The notes: generated by a model from the letters alone, not told the origin. A stretch of 6,426 nucleotides of DNA from an uncultured Lacticaseibacillus sp. (GCA_934339215.1 CAKRHU010000096.1:1-6426), one strand, 5' to 3'. Numbered from the stretch's first letter, positions 1 to 5,627 are shown. Program-made: numbers and translations.

Positions 1-73
1 ACCCACCATTGTGCAACATTTGAAGGATCTGAACGATTTTTTTCTGGCGGTCTACTGCATGGGATTCAGTCAT
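1..73 (-). CDS. DUF438-type protein, N-terminal fragment (runs off the left edge)
   Basis: Only the first 24 codons are present. They begin at an ATG whose reverse complement occupies 71-73 and read MTESHAVDRQKKIVQILQML followed by HNGG. The start overlaps the end of the DUF1858 gene in the sequence ATGACTGA, so the upstream stop lies inside the first codons of this gene; that arrangement favours translational coupling. In lactobacilli and other Firmicutes a DUF1858 protein is commonly followed by a larger protein carrying DUF438, a hemerythrin-like region and a PAS domain, and the short N-terminus seen here suits DUF438. The assignment rests on the neighbour and on 24 residues, so it is an inference. 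The hemerythrin and PAS regions, if present, lie outside the window. Confidence 0.6.
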   Translation of the reverse strand, partial: MTESHAVDRQKKIVQILQMLHNGG

Positions 74-293
74 TTTGCACCTCAAATCCAGCGGCCTGAA
101 GTTGTTGCACTAAGTCCGCGATGTCAATGTGTTTCATTTTGGCGCCTTTACGCAAAGTCATAAAGCGCCCCACTGTATTGAGTAATTTGGGATTGGTGAC
201 ACCATCTAACCCCATGGTCACCATCACGTCCACGATTGCAGGAAATTGTTCCACGAGGTCGTGAACCGGAGTATCTAAATTGATTGTCGGCAT
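66..293 (-). CDS. DUF1858 domain protein, 75 aa
   Basis: This small soluble protein is essentially one DUF1858 domain. The N-terminal MPTINLDTPVHDLVEQFPAI, followed by a hydrophobic stretch, a Gly in MGLDGV and a later LVQQLQAAGF helix, match the usual DUF1858 pattern of a strand, an acidic/hydrophobic helix and a closing helix. Members often carry a Cys in the central turn; none is seen here. The exact function is unknown; family members sit beside DUF438/hemerythrin-like proteins, which suggests a role in redox or nitrogen-oxide sensing, but nothing in this sequence proves that. The start is well supported by AAAGGAGA at 301-308 on the minus strand, about 7 bases upstream. The stop overlaps the next gene by 8 bases, and an extended -10 promoter lies just upstream. 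Confidence 0.85.
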   Translation of the reverse strand: MPTINLDTPVHDLVEQFPAIVDVMVTMGLDGVTNPKLLNTVGRFMTLRKGAKMKHIDIADLVQQLQAAGFEVQND

Positions 294-318
294 GAGAGCG
301 TCTCCTTTAAGTATTTCG

Positions 319-327
319 ATTATACCA
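319..327 (-). promoter_or_regulatory. Extended -10 promoter of the DUF1858/DUF438 pair
   Basis: On the minus strand this reads TGGTATAAT, a perfect TATAAT hexamer preceded by TG at the extended -10 position. It lies about 25 bases upstream of the DUF1858 start codon. The matching -35 position (342-347) reads TCGAAT on the minus strand, which is poor, as is normal for extended -10 promoters. Confidence 0.7.
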
Positions 328-458
328 CCTCAAAGATATTGATTCGATATTATTATTGTGTTGAAGTGTGATTGATAAATGTCGATGAAAGCGCAGAATA
401 TGTTCGAAGCAATTTTTCAGAAACGAGTCTGTGTGCCCATGTAAGTCTTCACTCGTCC

Positions 459-810
459 TTTTCCTCACTAAAAAATCCTAACTTCCGCTACTTTTGGATC
501 GGCCAATGCGTGTCGGTGATTGGCACGTGGATCCTGCGCACGGCGCAAACTTGGCTGGTTTATGAACTGCTTGGAAATTCATTCCCGAGTAGTGCATATC
601 CCCAATCATTTACGTGGTCGAATCATGTCCGTGTAGGTGTTGTTGAACCAAGGCACCACACCAGTCGGCAGCTTGTTCGTGGGGTCGGTGATGGATGTCG
701 CTGGCGGGCTTTGGGGCTTTCCCGCTTGTGGCTTGCTGGCGTTATTATTGTTAGTGCCGGTGATGTTTACCAATCGGCAAATGATCTCCGGTTGGTTGCA
801 TCATGCCTAA
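459..810 (+). pseudogene. MFS drug-exporter remnant (internal deletion, frameshift, stop)
   Basis: Two fragments of one MFS transporter (MFS_3-type exporters, usually about 400-420 residues) are joined. The N-terminal piece, from 459 to roughly 580, reads FSSLKNPNFRYFWIGQCVSV and continues through GTWILRTAQTWLVYELLG, the typical start and first membrane segment. The C-terminal piece lies in a different frame, from roughly 590 to the TAA at 808-810: IPNHLRGRIMSV, then a TAG at 634-636 where a Tyr codon is expected, then VLLNQGTTPVGSLFVGSVMD and a final hydrophobic helix ending SGWLHHA. About 290 middle residues are missing, so at least one large deletion, a frame change and a nonsense mutation have occurred. 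One frame stays open from a TTG at 372 to 917, but residues after the junction do not resemble any protein. The region 372-458 upstream holds no convincing ribosome binding site. The gene is almost certainly dead. Confidence 0.85.
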
Positions 811-832
811 ACGTCGGCAACGGCGTGTTTTT
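811..832 (+). terminator. Weak terminator after the MFS remnant
   Basis: A 6-bp stem, ACGTCG pairing with CGGCGT (one G-T pair), closes a GCAA tetraloop and is followed after one base by five T residues. It begins at the base after the TAA of the pseudogene, where a terminator of the original gene would be expected. The stem is short, so strength is doubtful. Confidence 0.4.
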
Positions 833-861
833 GTTGGCGGAAATTGTTAACAGAAAAAATA

Positions 862-882
862 TGTTGACAGAATTTGTCAACA
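862..882. promoter_or_regulatory. Inverted-repeat operator candidate
   Basis: TGTTGACA at 862-869 and TGTCAACA at 875-882 are exact reverse complements, separated by GAATT. The left arm contains the -35 hexamer TTGACA, so a protein bound here would block RNA polymerase. A related 8-bp palindrome, TGTTAACA, lies 17 bases upstream at 845-852 and could be an additional half-site. The binder is not identified; autoregulation by the DUF2087 regulator encoded downstream is the simplest guess, and a TetR-type or other repressor encoded elsewhere is also possible. Confidence 0.6.
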
Positions 883-892
883 CGTGTAATTT
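864..892 (+). promoter_or_regulatory. Promoter of the DUF2087 regulator operon
   Basis: A consensus -35 TTGACA sits at 864-869. The -10 is either TGTAAT at 885-890 (5 of 6 matches, 15-bp spacing) or TAATTT at 887-892 (17-bp spacing, weaker match). The start codon follows about 22 bases later. The suboptimal -10/spacing and the overlapping inverted repeat suggest a regulated promoter. Confidence 0.55.
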
Positions 893-913
893 ATATGCTC
901 GGAGGACGCTATC

Positions 914-1582
914 ATGACGATCACGGAATTGACTCAAGGCTTTCATCGCGAACAAAATATGTGGCAATGCAACTATTGTGACGTGAAGGTGCGCTTAGAC
1001 CAACAAACAGCAATGCAAGACCATCTCACCGTTGCTCACCACAGTGCACGCTCAGCGCTACTGGCTGCTGGGGGGTTAACTGAAAATCAGCAACAATTGA
1101 TGCAGGCTTTTGCGGCCGGCCATTCAGACAAACAAATCGCGGCAGATCAAGGTGTGACCGCCAGCACCATTCGCCAGCAAAAATATCGTTTCCGCCAAAA
1201 AGCCGCCCAAGCACGATTATTTCTCGCGCAGTATCAAGCCGTATTTGGTGAAGACGTTGTCAGTGAATTATTGCCTGTTCCCAAACCAGCCCAAGTCATG
1301 GCAATCACGACGGCGCAATATGAACGATTGTTGGCCAAATGCCTCGATTTCACTGGCCTCCACCCCAAAATCTTGCACTGGCCAAAATCTGAATCCGCCC
1401 GGGTTTGCTTATGCGCACGCATCATTGAAGACTTTGCCATTGATCGCCAGTATTCCTTGAGCCAAACCAATGCGATTCTTGATTTCTGGTATCCTGATCA
1501 CAATTTGCTCGTTCGCTACCTCGTTGACTTCGGCTTCATGGCACGTACGCCTGATGGCCGCACATATTGGAGAATTTTTTAA
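914..1582 (+). CDS. DUF2087 transcriptional regulator with C2H2-like finger and LuxR-type HTH
   Basis: A 222-residue cytoplasmic DNA-binding protein. Residues 19-43 hold a C2H2 zinc-finger-like motif: Cys19-X2-Cys22-X14-His37-X4-His42, with His43 next to it. Residues about 55-100 form a LuxR/sigma-like helix-turn-helix; LTENQQQLMQAFAAGHSDKQ is followed by IAADQGVTASTIRQQKYRFR, the recognition helix region. Residues about 148-221 are DUF2087, with the conserved end RYLVDFGFMARTPDGRTYWR. This order matches Firmicutes regulators in which DUF2087 is frequently fused to, or adjacent to, a GIY-YIG domain. The start is fixed by GGAGG at 901-905, 8 bases before the ATG. The stop is 1 base from the next gene, so the two are almost certainly co-translated. 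The ligand and target genes are unknown; control of its own operon through the inverted repeat at 862-882 is an inference. Confidence 0.85.
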   Translation: MTITELTQGFHREQNMWQCNYCDVKVRLDQQTAMQDHLTVAHHSARSALLAAGGLTENQQQLMQAFAAGHSDKQIAADQGVTASTIRQQKYRFRQKAAQARLFLAQYQAVFGEDVVSELLPVPKPAQVMAITTAQYERLLAKCLDFTGLHPKILHWPKSESARVCLCARIIEDFAIDRQYSLSQTNAILDFWYPDHNLLVRYLVDFGFMARTPDGRTYWRIF

Positions 1583-1583
1583 C

Positions 1584-1913
1584 ATGGATAAAGAACACAA
1601 AAAACAAGCGATTCAAGCTTACAAACTCGCACCAGTGGAATATGGTGTGATTCAAATTGAAAACACCATCAATCACAAACGTTTCATCGCCGCCGTTCCC
1701 AACATTAAAAACCGTTGGGCATATTACCAACTGAACTTAAATCGCGGCGCGTACCACGACACCGAATTTCAACGTGACTGGGATGAAATGGGCGCATCTG
1801 CTTTTGCCTACTCAGTGTTATGGCACAAGAAAACGGATGACGTCTTGAACATGCGCGCTGAACTCAAAGACCTCAAAGCCGAGTGGATCAAAAAAATCCA
1901 CCCAGAATATTAA
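1584..1913 (+). CDS. GIY-YIG superfamily protein (LuxR-associated type), signature degenerate
   Basis: A 109-residue protein. The N-terminal half aligns with the GIY-YIG fold: GVI at 21-23, exactly ten residues, then FIA at 34-36, then Asn40 and Arg44 in VPNIKNRW, the same spacing as YIGKAKNLRKR-like segments of UvrC. The GIY Tyr is Ile, the YIG Tyr is Phe and the YIG Gly is Ala, so two signature tyrosines are missing while the Arg is kept. The middle, EFQRDWDEMGASAFAYSVL, matches the GIY-YIG domains attached to LuxR/DUF2087-type regulators; a Glu at 93 or 100 could be the metal-binding residue. It is therefore probably a binding or sensor partner of the upstream regulator and not an active nuclease. 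The chosen ATG follows the previous stop by 1 base and has TTGGAGAA at 1567-1574, about 9 bases upstream. The frame is open further upstream inside the previous gene, but no better start is seen. Confidence 0.8.
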   Translation: MDKEHKKQAIQAYKLAPVEYGVIQIENTINHKRFIAAVPNIKNRWAYYQLNLNRGAYHDTEFQRDWDEMGASAFAYSVLWHKKTDDVLNMRAELKDLKAEWIKKIHPEY

Positions 1914-1923
1914 GGAGCACAAC

Positions 1924-2568
1924 ATGACTTTTACCCCGATCGATCTGGCCACTTGGCCGCGTCAACAATATTTTTATTACTTCACCAAAGTGGCCCCAAT
2001 GAGTTTCACGATTTCGGCCAAAATCGATATCACCAATACTTATGATGAACTGCACGAACAAGGGCTGGGCTTTTTCCCAGGTTATTTGTATCTGACCAGC
2101 AAAGTGTTGACCACGATGCCGGAATTTCGCATCGGCCGCAACGCAGAAGGCCAACTTGGCTATTTTGATCAGTTAAATCCAAGTTATACTGTCATGCATA
2201 ATGACCACACCATCACCAGTTGTTGGAGTGAGTACACGCCAGCTTTCAAGACGTTTGTCCAGCGCGTTGACGATGATAGCCAAGCGGCACCACAAGCCAG
2301 CGGCCCGGTCGGCAAGGCTGATCAGCCAAGCAACTCTTTTGAAGCTGGGATGTTGCCTTGGGTACATTTTGACAGTTATACACCGATGCCAGTCAACGGA
2401 TTGGCGAATTTTGCACCGGTCCTGCAAGCGGGCCAATGGCAAGTCGACAATGGCCGACGCTTGATGCCATTGTCGATCACTGCCAATCATGCAGTGGCTG
2501 ATGGCTATCATGTCAGCGACTTATTGAATCAATTGCAGCAAGCATTCAACCAACCGATTTGGGATTAA
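1924..2568 (+). CDS. Chloramphenicol acetyltransferase-like O-acetyltransferase (type A CAT family)
   Basis: 214 residues, the usual length of a type A CAT subunit. The family transfers acetyl from acetyl-CoA to a hydroxyl group in a cytoplasmic homotrimer whose active site lies between subunits. Visible landmarks: the N-terminal FTPIDLATWPRQQYFYYF with Arg13 (equivalent to the Arg that pairs with the catalytic-loop Asp); LPWVHFDSY at 144-152 with Ser151, probably the oxyanion Ser; and ANHAVADGYHV at 187-197, matching the HHxxxDG motif. The catalytic second His (His189) and Asp193 are kept, while the first His is Asn. It is probably active, but the substrate is uncertain: chromosomal CAT-like proteins of this kind often do not confer chloramphenicol resistance. 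AAGGAG at 1912-1917 overlaps the preceding TAA and lies 6 bases before the ATG, so the gene is co-transcribed with the regulator and GIY-YIG genes. Confidence 0.88.
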   Translation: MTFTPIDLATWPRQQYFYYFTKVAPMSFTISAKIDITNTYDELHEQGLGFFPGYLYLTSKVLTTMPEFRIGRNAEGQLGYFDQLNPSYTVMHNDHTITSCWSEYTPAFKTFVQRVDDDSQAAPQASGPVGKADQPSNSFEAGMLPWVHFDSYTPMPVNGLANFAPVLQAGQWQVDNGRRLMPLSITANHAVADGYHVSDLLNQLQQAFNQPIWD

Positions 2569-2569
2569 C

Positions 2570-2598
2570 TCGACAAACTGCCACAGAAGGCTTACATT
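2570..2598 (+). promoter_or_regulatory. Possible internal promoter before the 106-residue gene
   Basis: TCGACA (2570-2575, 5 of 6 matches to TTGACA) is followed after exactly 17 bases by TACATT (2593-2598, 4 of 6 matches to TATAAT). It lies in the 54-base gap between the acetyltransferase stop and the next start, and would allow that gene to be expressed independently of the operon promoter. Confidence 0.4.
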
Positions 2599-2622
2599 TA
2601 AGGCAAAATGGAGGCCGATAAC

Positions 2623-2943
2623 ATGCATGAAATTCCAGAAACATTAGCCCAAGCACAAGCCTTGGCTGACAAACTTAACGAACCGTTAGATACTGTGATT
2701 CAAGACGGCTTGCGCAACTGGGCGCAACAACTGCTTGATGAAGGCGTTGAAGGCGGCTATCTCACCGCGATTTTCACGGAACAAGGCTTGCAGATCCAAG
2801 ATATCAACAACCAACCTCTGTTGACGGAAACCAGCCTACACGCTGAAGCTTTAGTTGATCGCTTTAAAACTGAATCACACGCCACCTTGTTGTTGATTCA
2901 AACCAAGATCCGCCAGCTGTTTGATTCTGGCAAGCTCCACTAA
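2623..2943 (+). CDS. Uncharacterised 106-residue cytoplasmic protein
   Basis: I do not recognise this protein. It has no signal peptide, membrane segment or cysteine. Residues 1-45 look helical and rich in Ala, Leu, Gln and acidic residues (MHEIPETLAQAQALADKLNE). A central part, GGYLTAIFTEQGLQIQDI, could form two strands, and the C-terminus (SLHAEALVDRF onwards) again looks helical and ends SGKLH. The ATG at 2623 is preferred over the in-frame ATG at 2608, because GGAGG at 2610-2614 lies 8 bases before 2623 but overlaps the 2608 codon. It follows the acetyltransferase gene by 54 bases on the same strand and ends in the shared terminator, so it is the last gene of the operon, with a possible promoter of its own. 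No function can be assigned from sequence alone. Confidence 0.75.
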   Translation: MHEIPETLAQAQALADKLNEPLDTVIQDGLRNWAQQLLDEGVEGGYLTAIFTEQGLQIQDINNQPLLTETSLHAEALVDRFKTESHATLLLIQTKIRQLFDSGKLH

Positions 2944-2986
2944 AAAATGCTTCTCATCGACTGTTATCGGTGAGAAGCATTTTTTA
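2941..2986. terminator. Bidirectional intrinsic terminator between convergent genes
   Basis: A 20-bp stem (2941-2960 with 2967-2986, one G-T pair) closes the 6-base loop CTGTTA. The left arm starts with six A residues (2942-2947) and the right arm ends with six T residues (2980-2985), so each strand has a GC-containing hairpin (core TGCTTCTCA) followed by a T-run. The TAA of the + gene (2941-2943) and the TAA of the - gene (2984-2986) form the base of the stem. Confidence 0.92.
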
Positions 2987-4309
2987 ACGGCGGAAATTCT
3001 GCTTCGGTGATTTGAAACTGGTTTGCTCAAACACTTGATTGAATTGCGCCATCACGATTTCTGGTAACAAGGGCGACCCTTGTAAGTAGGCATACAGCGC
3101 GTATGTTGTCACCGCATCATACACCGCACCATGGGCTAAAATATCCAAACCCAAATAGTTACGATACTTCGCCAAGCCCACATCTGGTCCGCCAGGCATT
3201 GGCCCACCGGCTTTGGCGATTTCGGCGACATCAAGCAACCGCCCAGGCGTCGCGTACAACCCAAATTGCCGCTGCATCACCAATAAGTCGCCGCCTTTAA
3301 CCGCAAAACCTAACAGCGGGTCTTTACCGATAAAATTCTGAAATTCCGCTAAAGCTGTGCCAGCTGGGCGACCGTATCGTGTCAACAGCCCGGTATGAAT
3401 GCCCGTTAATGACTGCGAGCGTGAATTCAAGCGCATGCCATGGGGAATTTGCACAAAGCAATCAAACGTGTCGACAATGCGAGCGTTGCGGACTTTGATC
3501 GCCCCGATTTCGGTGGCAAATTGTCCTTCTTGCTTGTTACCGCTGGAAAATTCCAAATCAAAGACGGTATACGCATCAGGACGCCCGCCAAAAGGTTGTA
3601 AAATCGGCTGTTGCGGTGTAAATGCAGGTGCCGGCGTTTTGGCAAAATGGCGCGTTTTCAAGGCCTTGGCGCGACCTAAGACGTCGCGTTGCAGTCCGGC
3701 TTCGGCTACCCCACGCCGCGGTTTGGCTTTGGCAATCGAGAGGTCTTCCATATGCCGCAATGGTGAGAAAGCTTGCGCCCAAGGGGTCAGCATTTTTGAT
3801 AATGTCCAAGTCACGCCATATTTTTTCATTAATGCGATCGATTCGTCTGCTAGTGGCCCGAACAAACGAATTTTGACCGGGTCTTGATCGTCATCGAGAT
3901 GCAATTGATGCACCACGGCCCCTAGCGCTTGAAAATGATTCGACATGGCATGCACCAAGGCCCATTGCGGTTGGACACTGCGCGGCAAGTTCGCCGGATC
4001 GCGCAAGGCGGTCACATAGGTGCGAAACAGTTTGCGAACCACCCAGTCAACTGCCTTCCCCGTCACTGGCAAGGCTTCAAGCGTGGCAGTGGCGGTGATG
4101 GTTGGCCACAAACCAGCCGTTTCCAGTCGTTGCCCATTAAGCGTCAAGTGGGCTGGCCACAAGCCGCGCAGATCTAAGGTCAGGTCAACTAAGGCAAGTT
4201 GTTCTGGGCGACCGCCGCCGATTTGCGCCAATTCGTGTAAAGCCTTGAGTAATTGTGCTGCCCAAGCCTCATTAAATGGTGCCTGTAATGTTTCTTTCAA
4301 CTCGTCCAT
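2984..4309 (-). CDS. DEDDh-family 3'-5' exonuclease with unassigned N-terminal region
   Basis: A 441-residue soluble protein. Residues about 246-410 form a DnaQ/PolC-epsilon-like DEDDh exonuclease: ExoI is YTVFDLEFSS with Asp251 and Glu253; the ExoII Asp is probably Asp341 in GFAVKGGDLLVM; ExoIII is HGAVYDAV with His393 and Asp398. These four acidic residues plus the His bind two metal ions and remove nucleotides from 3' ends of DNA or RNA. The His-Asn pair often found just before the ExoII Asp is replaced by Ala-Val. Residues 1-240 are not recognised: mixed helical, Leu/Ala rich, with a basic linker at about 195-225. ATG at 4309 is chosen because AAAAAGGGAG (4316-4325, minus strand) lies about 6 bases upstream; the frame continues to 4378 but would run into the terminator of the neighbouring gene. 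Its stop lies in the shared hairpin with the convergent gene. Whether it acts in repair or RNA processing is not shown. Confidence 0.85.
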   Translation of the reverse strand: MDELKETLQAPFNEAWAAQLLKALHELAQIGGGRPEQLALVDLTLDLRGLWPAHLTLNGQRLETAGLWPTITATATLEALPVTGKAVDWVVRKLFRTYVTALRDPANLPRSVQPQWALVHAMSNHFQALGAVVHQLHLDDDQDPVKIRLFGPLADESIALMKKYGVTWTLSKMLTPWAQAFSPLRHMEDLSIAKAKPRRGVAEAGLQRDVLGRAKALKTRHFAKTPAPAFTPQQPILQPFGGRPDAYTVFDLEFSSGNKQEGQFATEIGAIKVRNARIVDTFDCFVQIPHGMRLNSRSQSLTGIHTGLLTRYGRPAGTALAEFQNFIGKDPLLGFAVKGGDLLVMQRQFGLYATPGRLLDVAEIAKAGGPMPGGPDVGLAKYRNYLGLDILAHGAVYDAVTTYALYAYLQGSPLLPEIVMAQFNQVFEQTSFKSPKQNFRR

Positions 4310-4337
4310 GTCGATCTCCCTTTTTGTTATCCTAATT

Positions 4338-4364
4338 ATTTTACCCCAAAAGGTGACCAAACAA
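4338..4364 (-). promoter_or_regulatory. Candidate promoter of the exonuclease gene
   Basis: On the minus strand TAAAAT (4343-4338, 5 of 6 matches to TATAAT) lies about 28 bases before the ATG. The possible -35 is TTGTTT (4364-4359) at a short 15-base spacing. Because the upstream gene ends in a terminator directly before this point, some promoter is required here; the exact hexamers are uncertain. Confidence 0.4.
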
Positions 4365-4390
4365 AAATCGCCTTGCATTCAAGGCGATTT
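4357..4390 (-). terminator. Intrinsic terminator of the MFS transporter gene
   Basis: An exact 11-bp stem, AAATCGCCTTG with CAAGGCGATTT, closes a 4-base loop. Read on the minus strand the stem is followed by TTGTTT, making TTTTTGTTT with its last bases. It starts 3 bases beyond the stop codon of the MFS gene. Confidence 0.85.
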
Positions 4391-4393
4391 CAA

Positions 4394-5548
4394 TTAATCA
4401 ATGTGAACTGCGCGATTCAATCCGAAAATCGCAATCATCATGATCAACATGAAGCCAAGCAGATAAAATGGATACAACCCGATGTTGATTGCCCCTGCCA
4501 ATAACCCAAACAACGGCGGCGCAAAAGTCGAGCCGATATAAGCAAACGCCATTTGAATTCCGATCACGGCTTGGGATTTTTCCGCGCCGAAGTTTGTTGG
4601 GGTTTCATGAATAATGGTTGGGTAAATTGGCGCGCACCCAAGCCCGATGATCAATAACCCGCACAAGGCAACTGAAACCGGCAACGGTAACAAAACCAAC
4701 ACGATCCCCAACCCTAGAATCGCAGTCCCTAACCAGATCATGCGTCGATCCCCTAGTCGATCAGAAATAAATCCTGATAAGAATCGTCCGATCGTGATGC
4801 CCATGTAAAACAGTGCAGCAAACTTCGCGGCGGTGGGCACACTGACCCCACGTGCTTGGACTAAATAACTCGATGCCCAGATTCCGGCTGTCGATTCAAG
4901 CGCACAATAGGTTAAAAATGCCGTTAACACTTGCGGCACACCAGGTAAAGCAAACAATTGCCGCATTGAAAGCTGAGCCGTTACTTCAGCCTCGCTTGAT
5001 CGACGCCGAATCCACAAAGGTAAGCTGAACACTAAAACAATCGTGAGCAACACTTGGACAATCCCGATGATCCGATAGCCACTTTGCCAACCCATTTGGT
5101 GCGTCAAGGCAAAGCTCATCACATAAGGACTGATCGCCGCGCCGACACCCCAGAAACAATGAAGCCAATTCATTTGGCGACTTTTGTAATGTAAGGCGAC
5201 GTAATTATTCAACGCGGCATCCACTGCCCCAGCCCCTAAGCCATAAGGAATCGCAAACACGCACAGCCAAATAAAACTCGGCGCGATCGAAAAACCAAAC
5301 AAAGCCAACGCGGTGGTCCCCACACTCATTGCGGTGACCTTGCCTGTCCCGAATCTACGGGTGAGTCGATCGGACAACAGGCTGGAAATAATGGTGTTCG
5401 CTGAGATCAGCATGGTAATGATGCCAGCGTAACTGGTCGGCACATTCAACGCCGTGTGCATCGCTGGCCAACCTGACCCGATCAACGAATCAGGCAACCC
5501 CAAGCTGATGAACGCCAGATAAATGATAACAAGCAGAATCGAAAACAT
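4394..5548 (-). CDS. MFS transporter, 12 membrane helices (FucP/FHS-like group)
   Basis: A 384-residue inner-membrane protein with about twelve hydrophobic segments spread over its whole length and a short C-terminal tail, normal for the major facilitator superfamily. Features: an N-terminal helix at 2-17 ending GLPDSL; a loop 2-3 motif SDRLTRRFG (60-67) and its second-half copy SDRLGDRR (262-269); a charged Asp110 in helix 4; NWLHCFWGVGAAISPYV at 127-143, which resembles the N-x-L-H-x-F-x-G-x-G-A signature of fucose/sugar:proton symporters; a central basic loop RRRSS at 181-185; and Glu219 in helix 7. The transported compound is not identifiable; sugar or drug/metabolite transport are both possible. 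ATG at 5548 is chosen because CGGAGG (5554-5559, minus strand) lies 5 bases upstream; an in-frame TTG at 5566 lies upstream of that site. The gene has its own terminator and is separated from purB by another terminator, so it is monocistronic. Confidence 0.88.
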   Translation of the reverse strand: MFSILLVIIYLAFISLGLPDSLIGSGWPAMHTALNVPTSYAGIITMLISANTIISSLLSDRLTRRFGTGKVTAMSVGTTALALFGFSIAPSFIWLCVFAIPYGLGAGAVDAALNNYVALHYKSRQMNWLHCFWGVGAAISPYVMSFALTHQMGWQSGYRIIGIVQVLLTIVLVFSLPLWIRRRSSEAEVTAQLSMRQLFALPGVPQVLTAFLTYCALESTAGIWASSYLVQARGVSVPTAAKFAALFYMGITIGRFLSGFISDRLGDRRMIWLGTAILGLGIVLVLLPLPVSVALCGLLIIGLGCAPIYPTIIHETPTNFGAEKSQAVIGIQMAFAYIGSTFAPPLFGLLAGAINIGLYPFYLLGFMLIMMIAIFGLNRAVHID

Positions 5549-5627
5549 AACTTCCTCCGAAATCAAGATTATGTTCAGCTTATCACATTTTATTCAGATC
5601 ACCGGTCAAAAATGACAGTGAAGGCCG
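5549..5627 (-). promoter_or_regulatory. Upstream region of the MFS gene, weak promoter elements
   Basis: Between the purB terminator and the MFS start, the minus strand holds TTGACC (near 5606-5611) as a possible -35 and TGTGATAAG (an extended -10-like sequence) near 5577-5585. The spacing is about 19 bases, longer than optimal. Independent transcription is expected because both flanks are terminated, but the promoter itself is not clear. Confidence 0.3.

Noticed and set aside
315..348. Repeated TTCGAT near the DUF1858 promoter, considered as a regulator site
   Set aside because: The two copies are short, AT-rich and not arranged as an inverted repeat; no FNR/CRP-like palindrome could be made out.
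372..917. Continuous 181-residue open frame on the + strand
   Set aside because: Only its part up to about 580 resembles a protein (the start of an MFS transporter). After the junction the true homology continues in another frame, so this is a pseudogene and not a novel protein.
767..967. 66-residue open frame on the - strand across the operon promoter
   Set aside because: It would cover the promoter, operator and the start of the regulator gene, and has no ribosome binding site or recognisable sequence.
2173..2511. 112-residue open frame on the - strand
   Set aside because: It lies wholly antisense to the CAT-like gene, has no ribosome binding site and resembles no protein.
3399..3887. 162-residue open frame on the + strand
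   Set aside because: It is antisense to the exonuclease coding sequence, with Arg/Pro/Cys-rich composition typical of a reversed reading frame and no ribosome binding site.
4020..4397. 125-residue open frame on the + strand
   Set aside because: It is antisense to the exonuclease start and runs into the MFS terminator; no homology or start signal.
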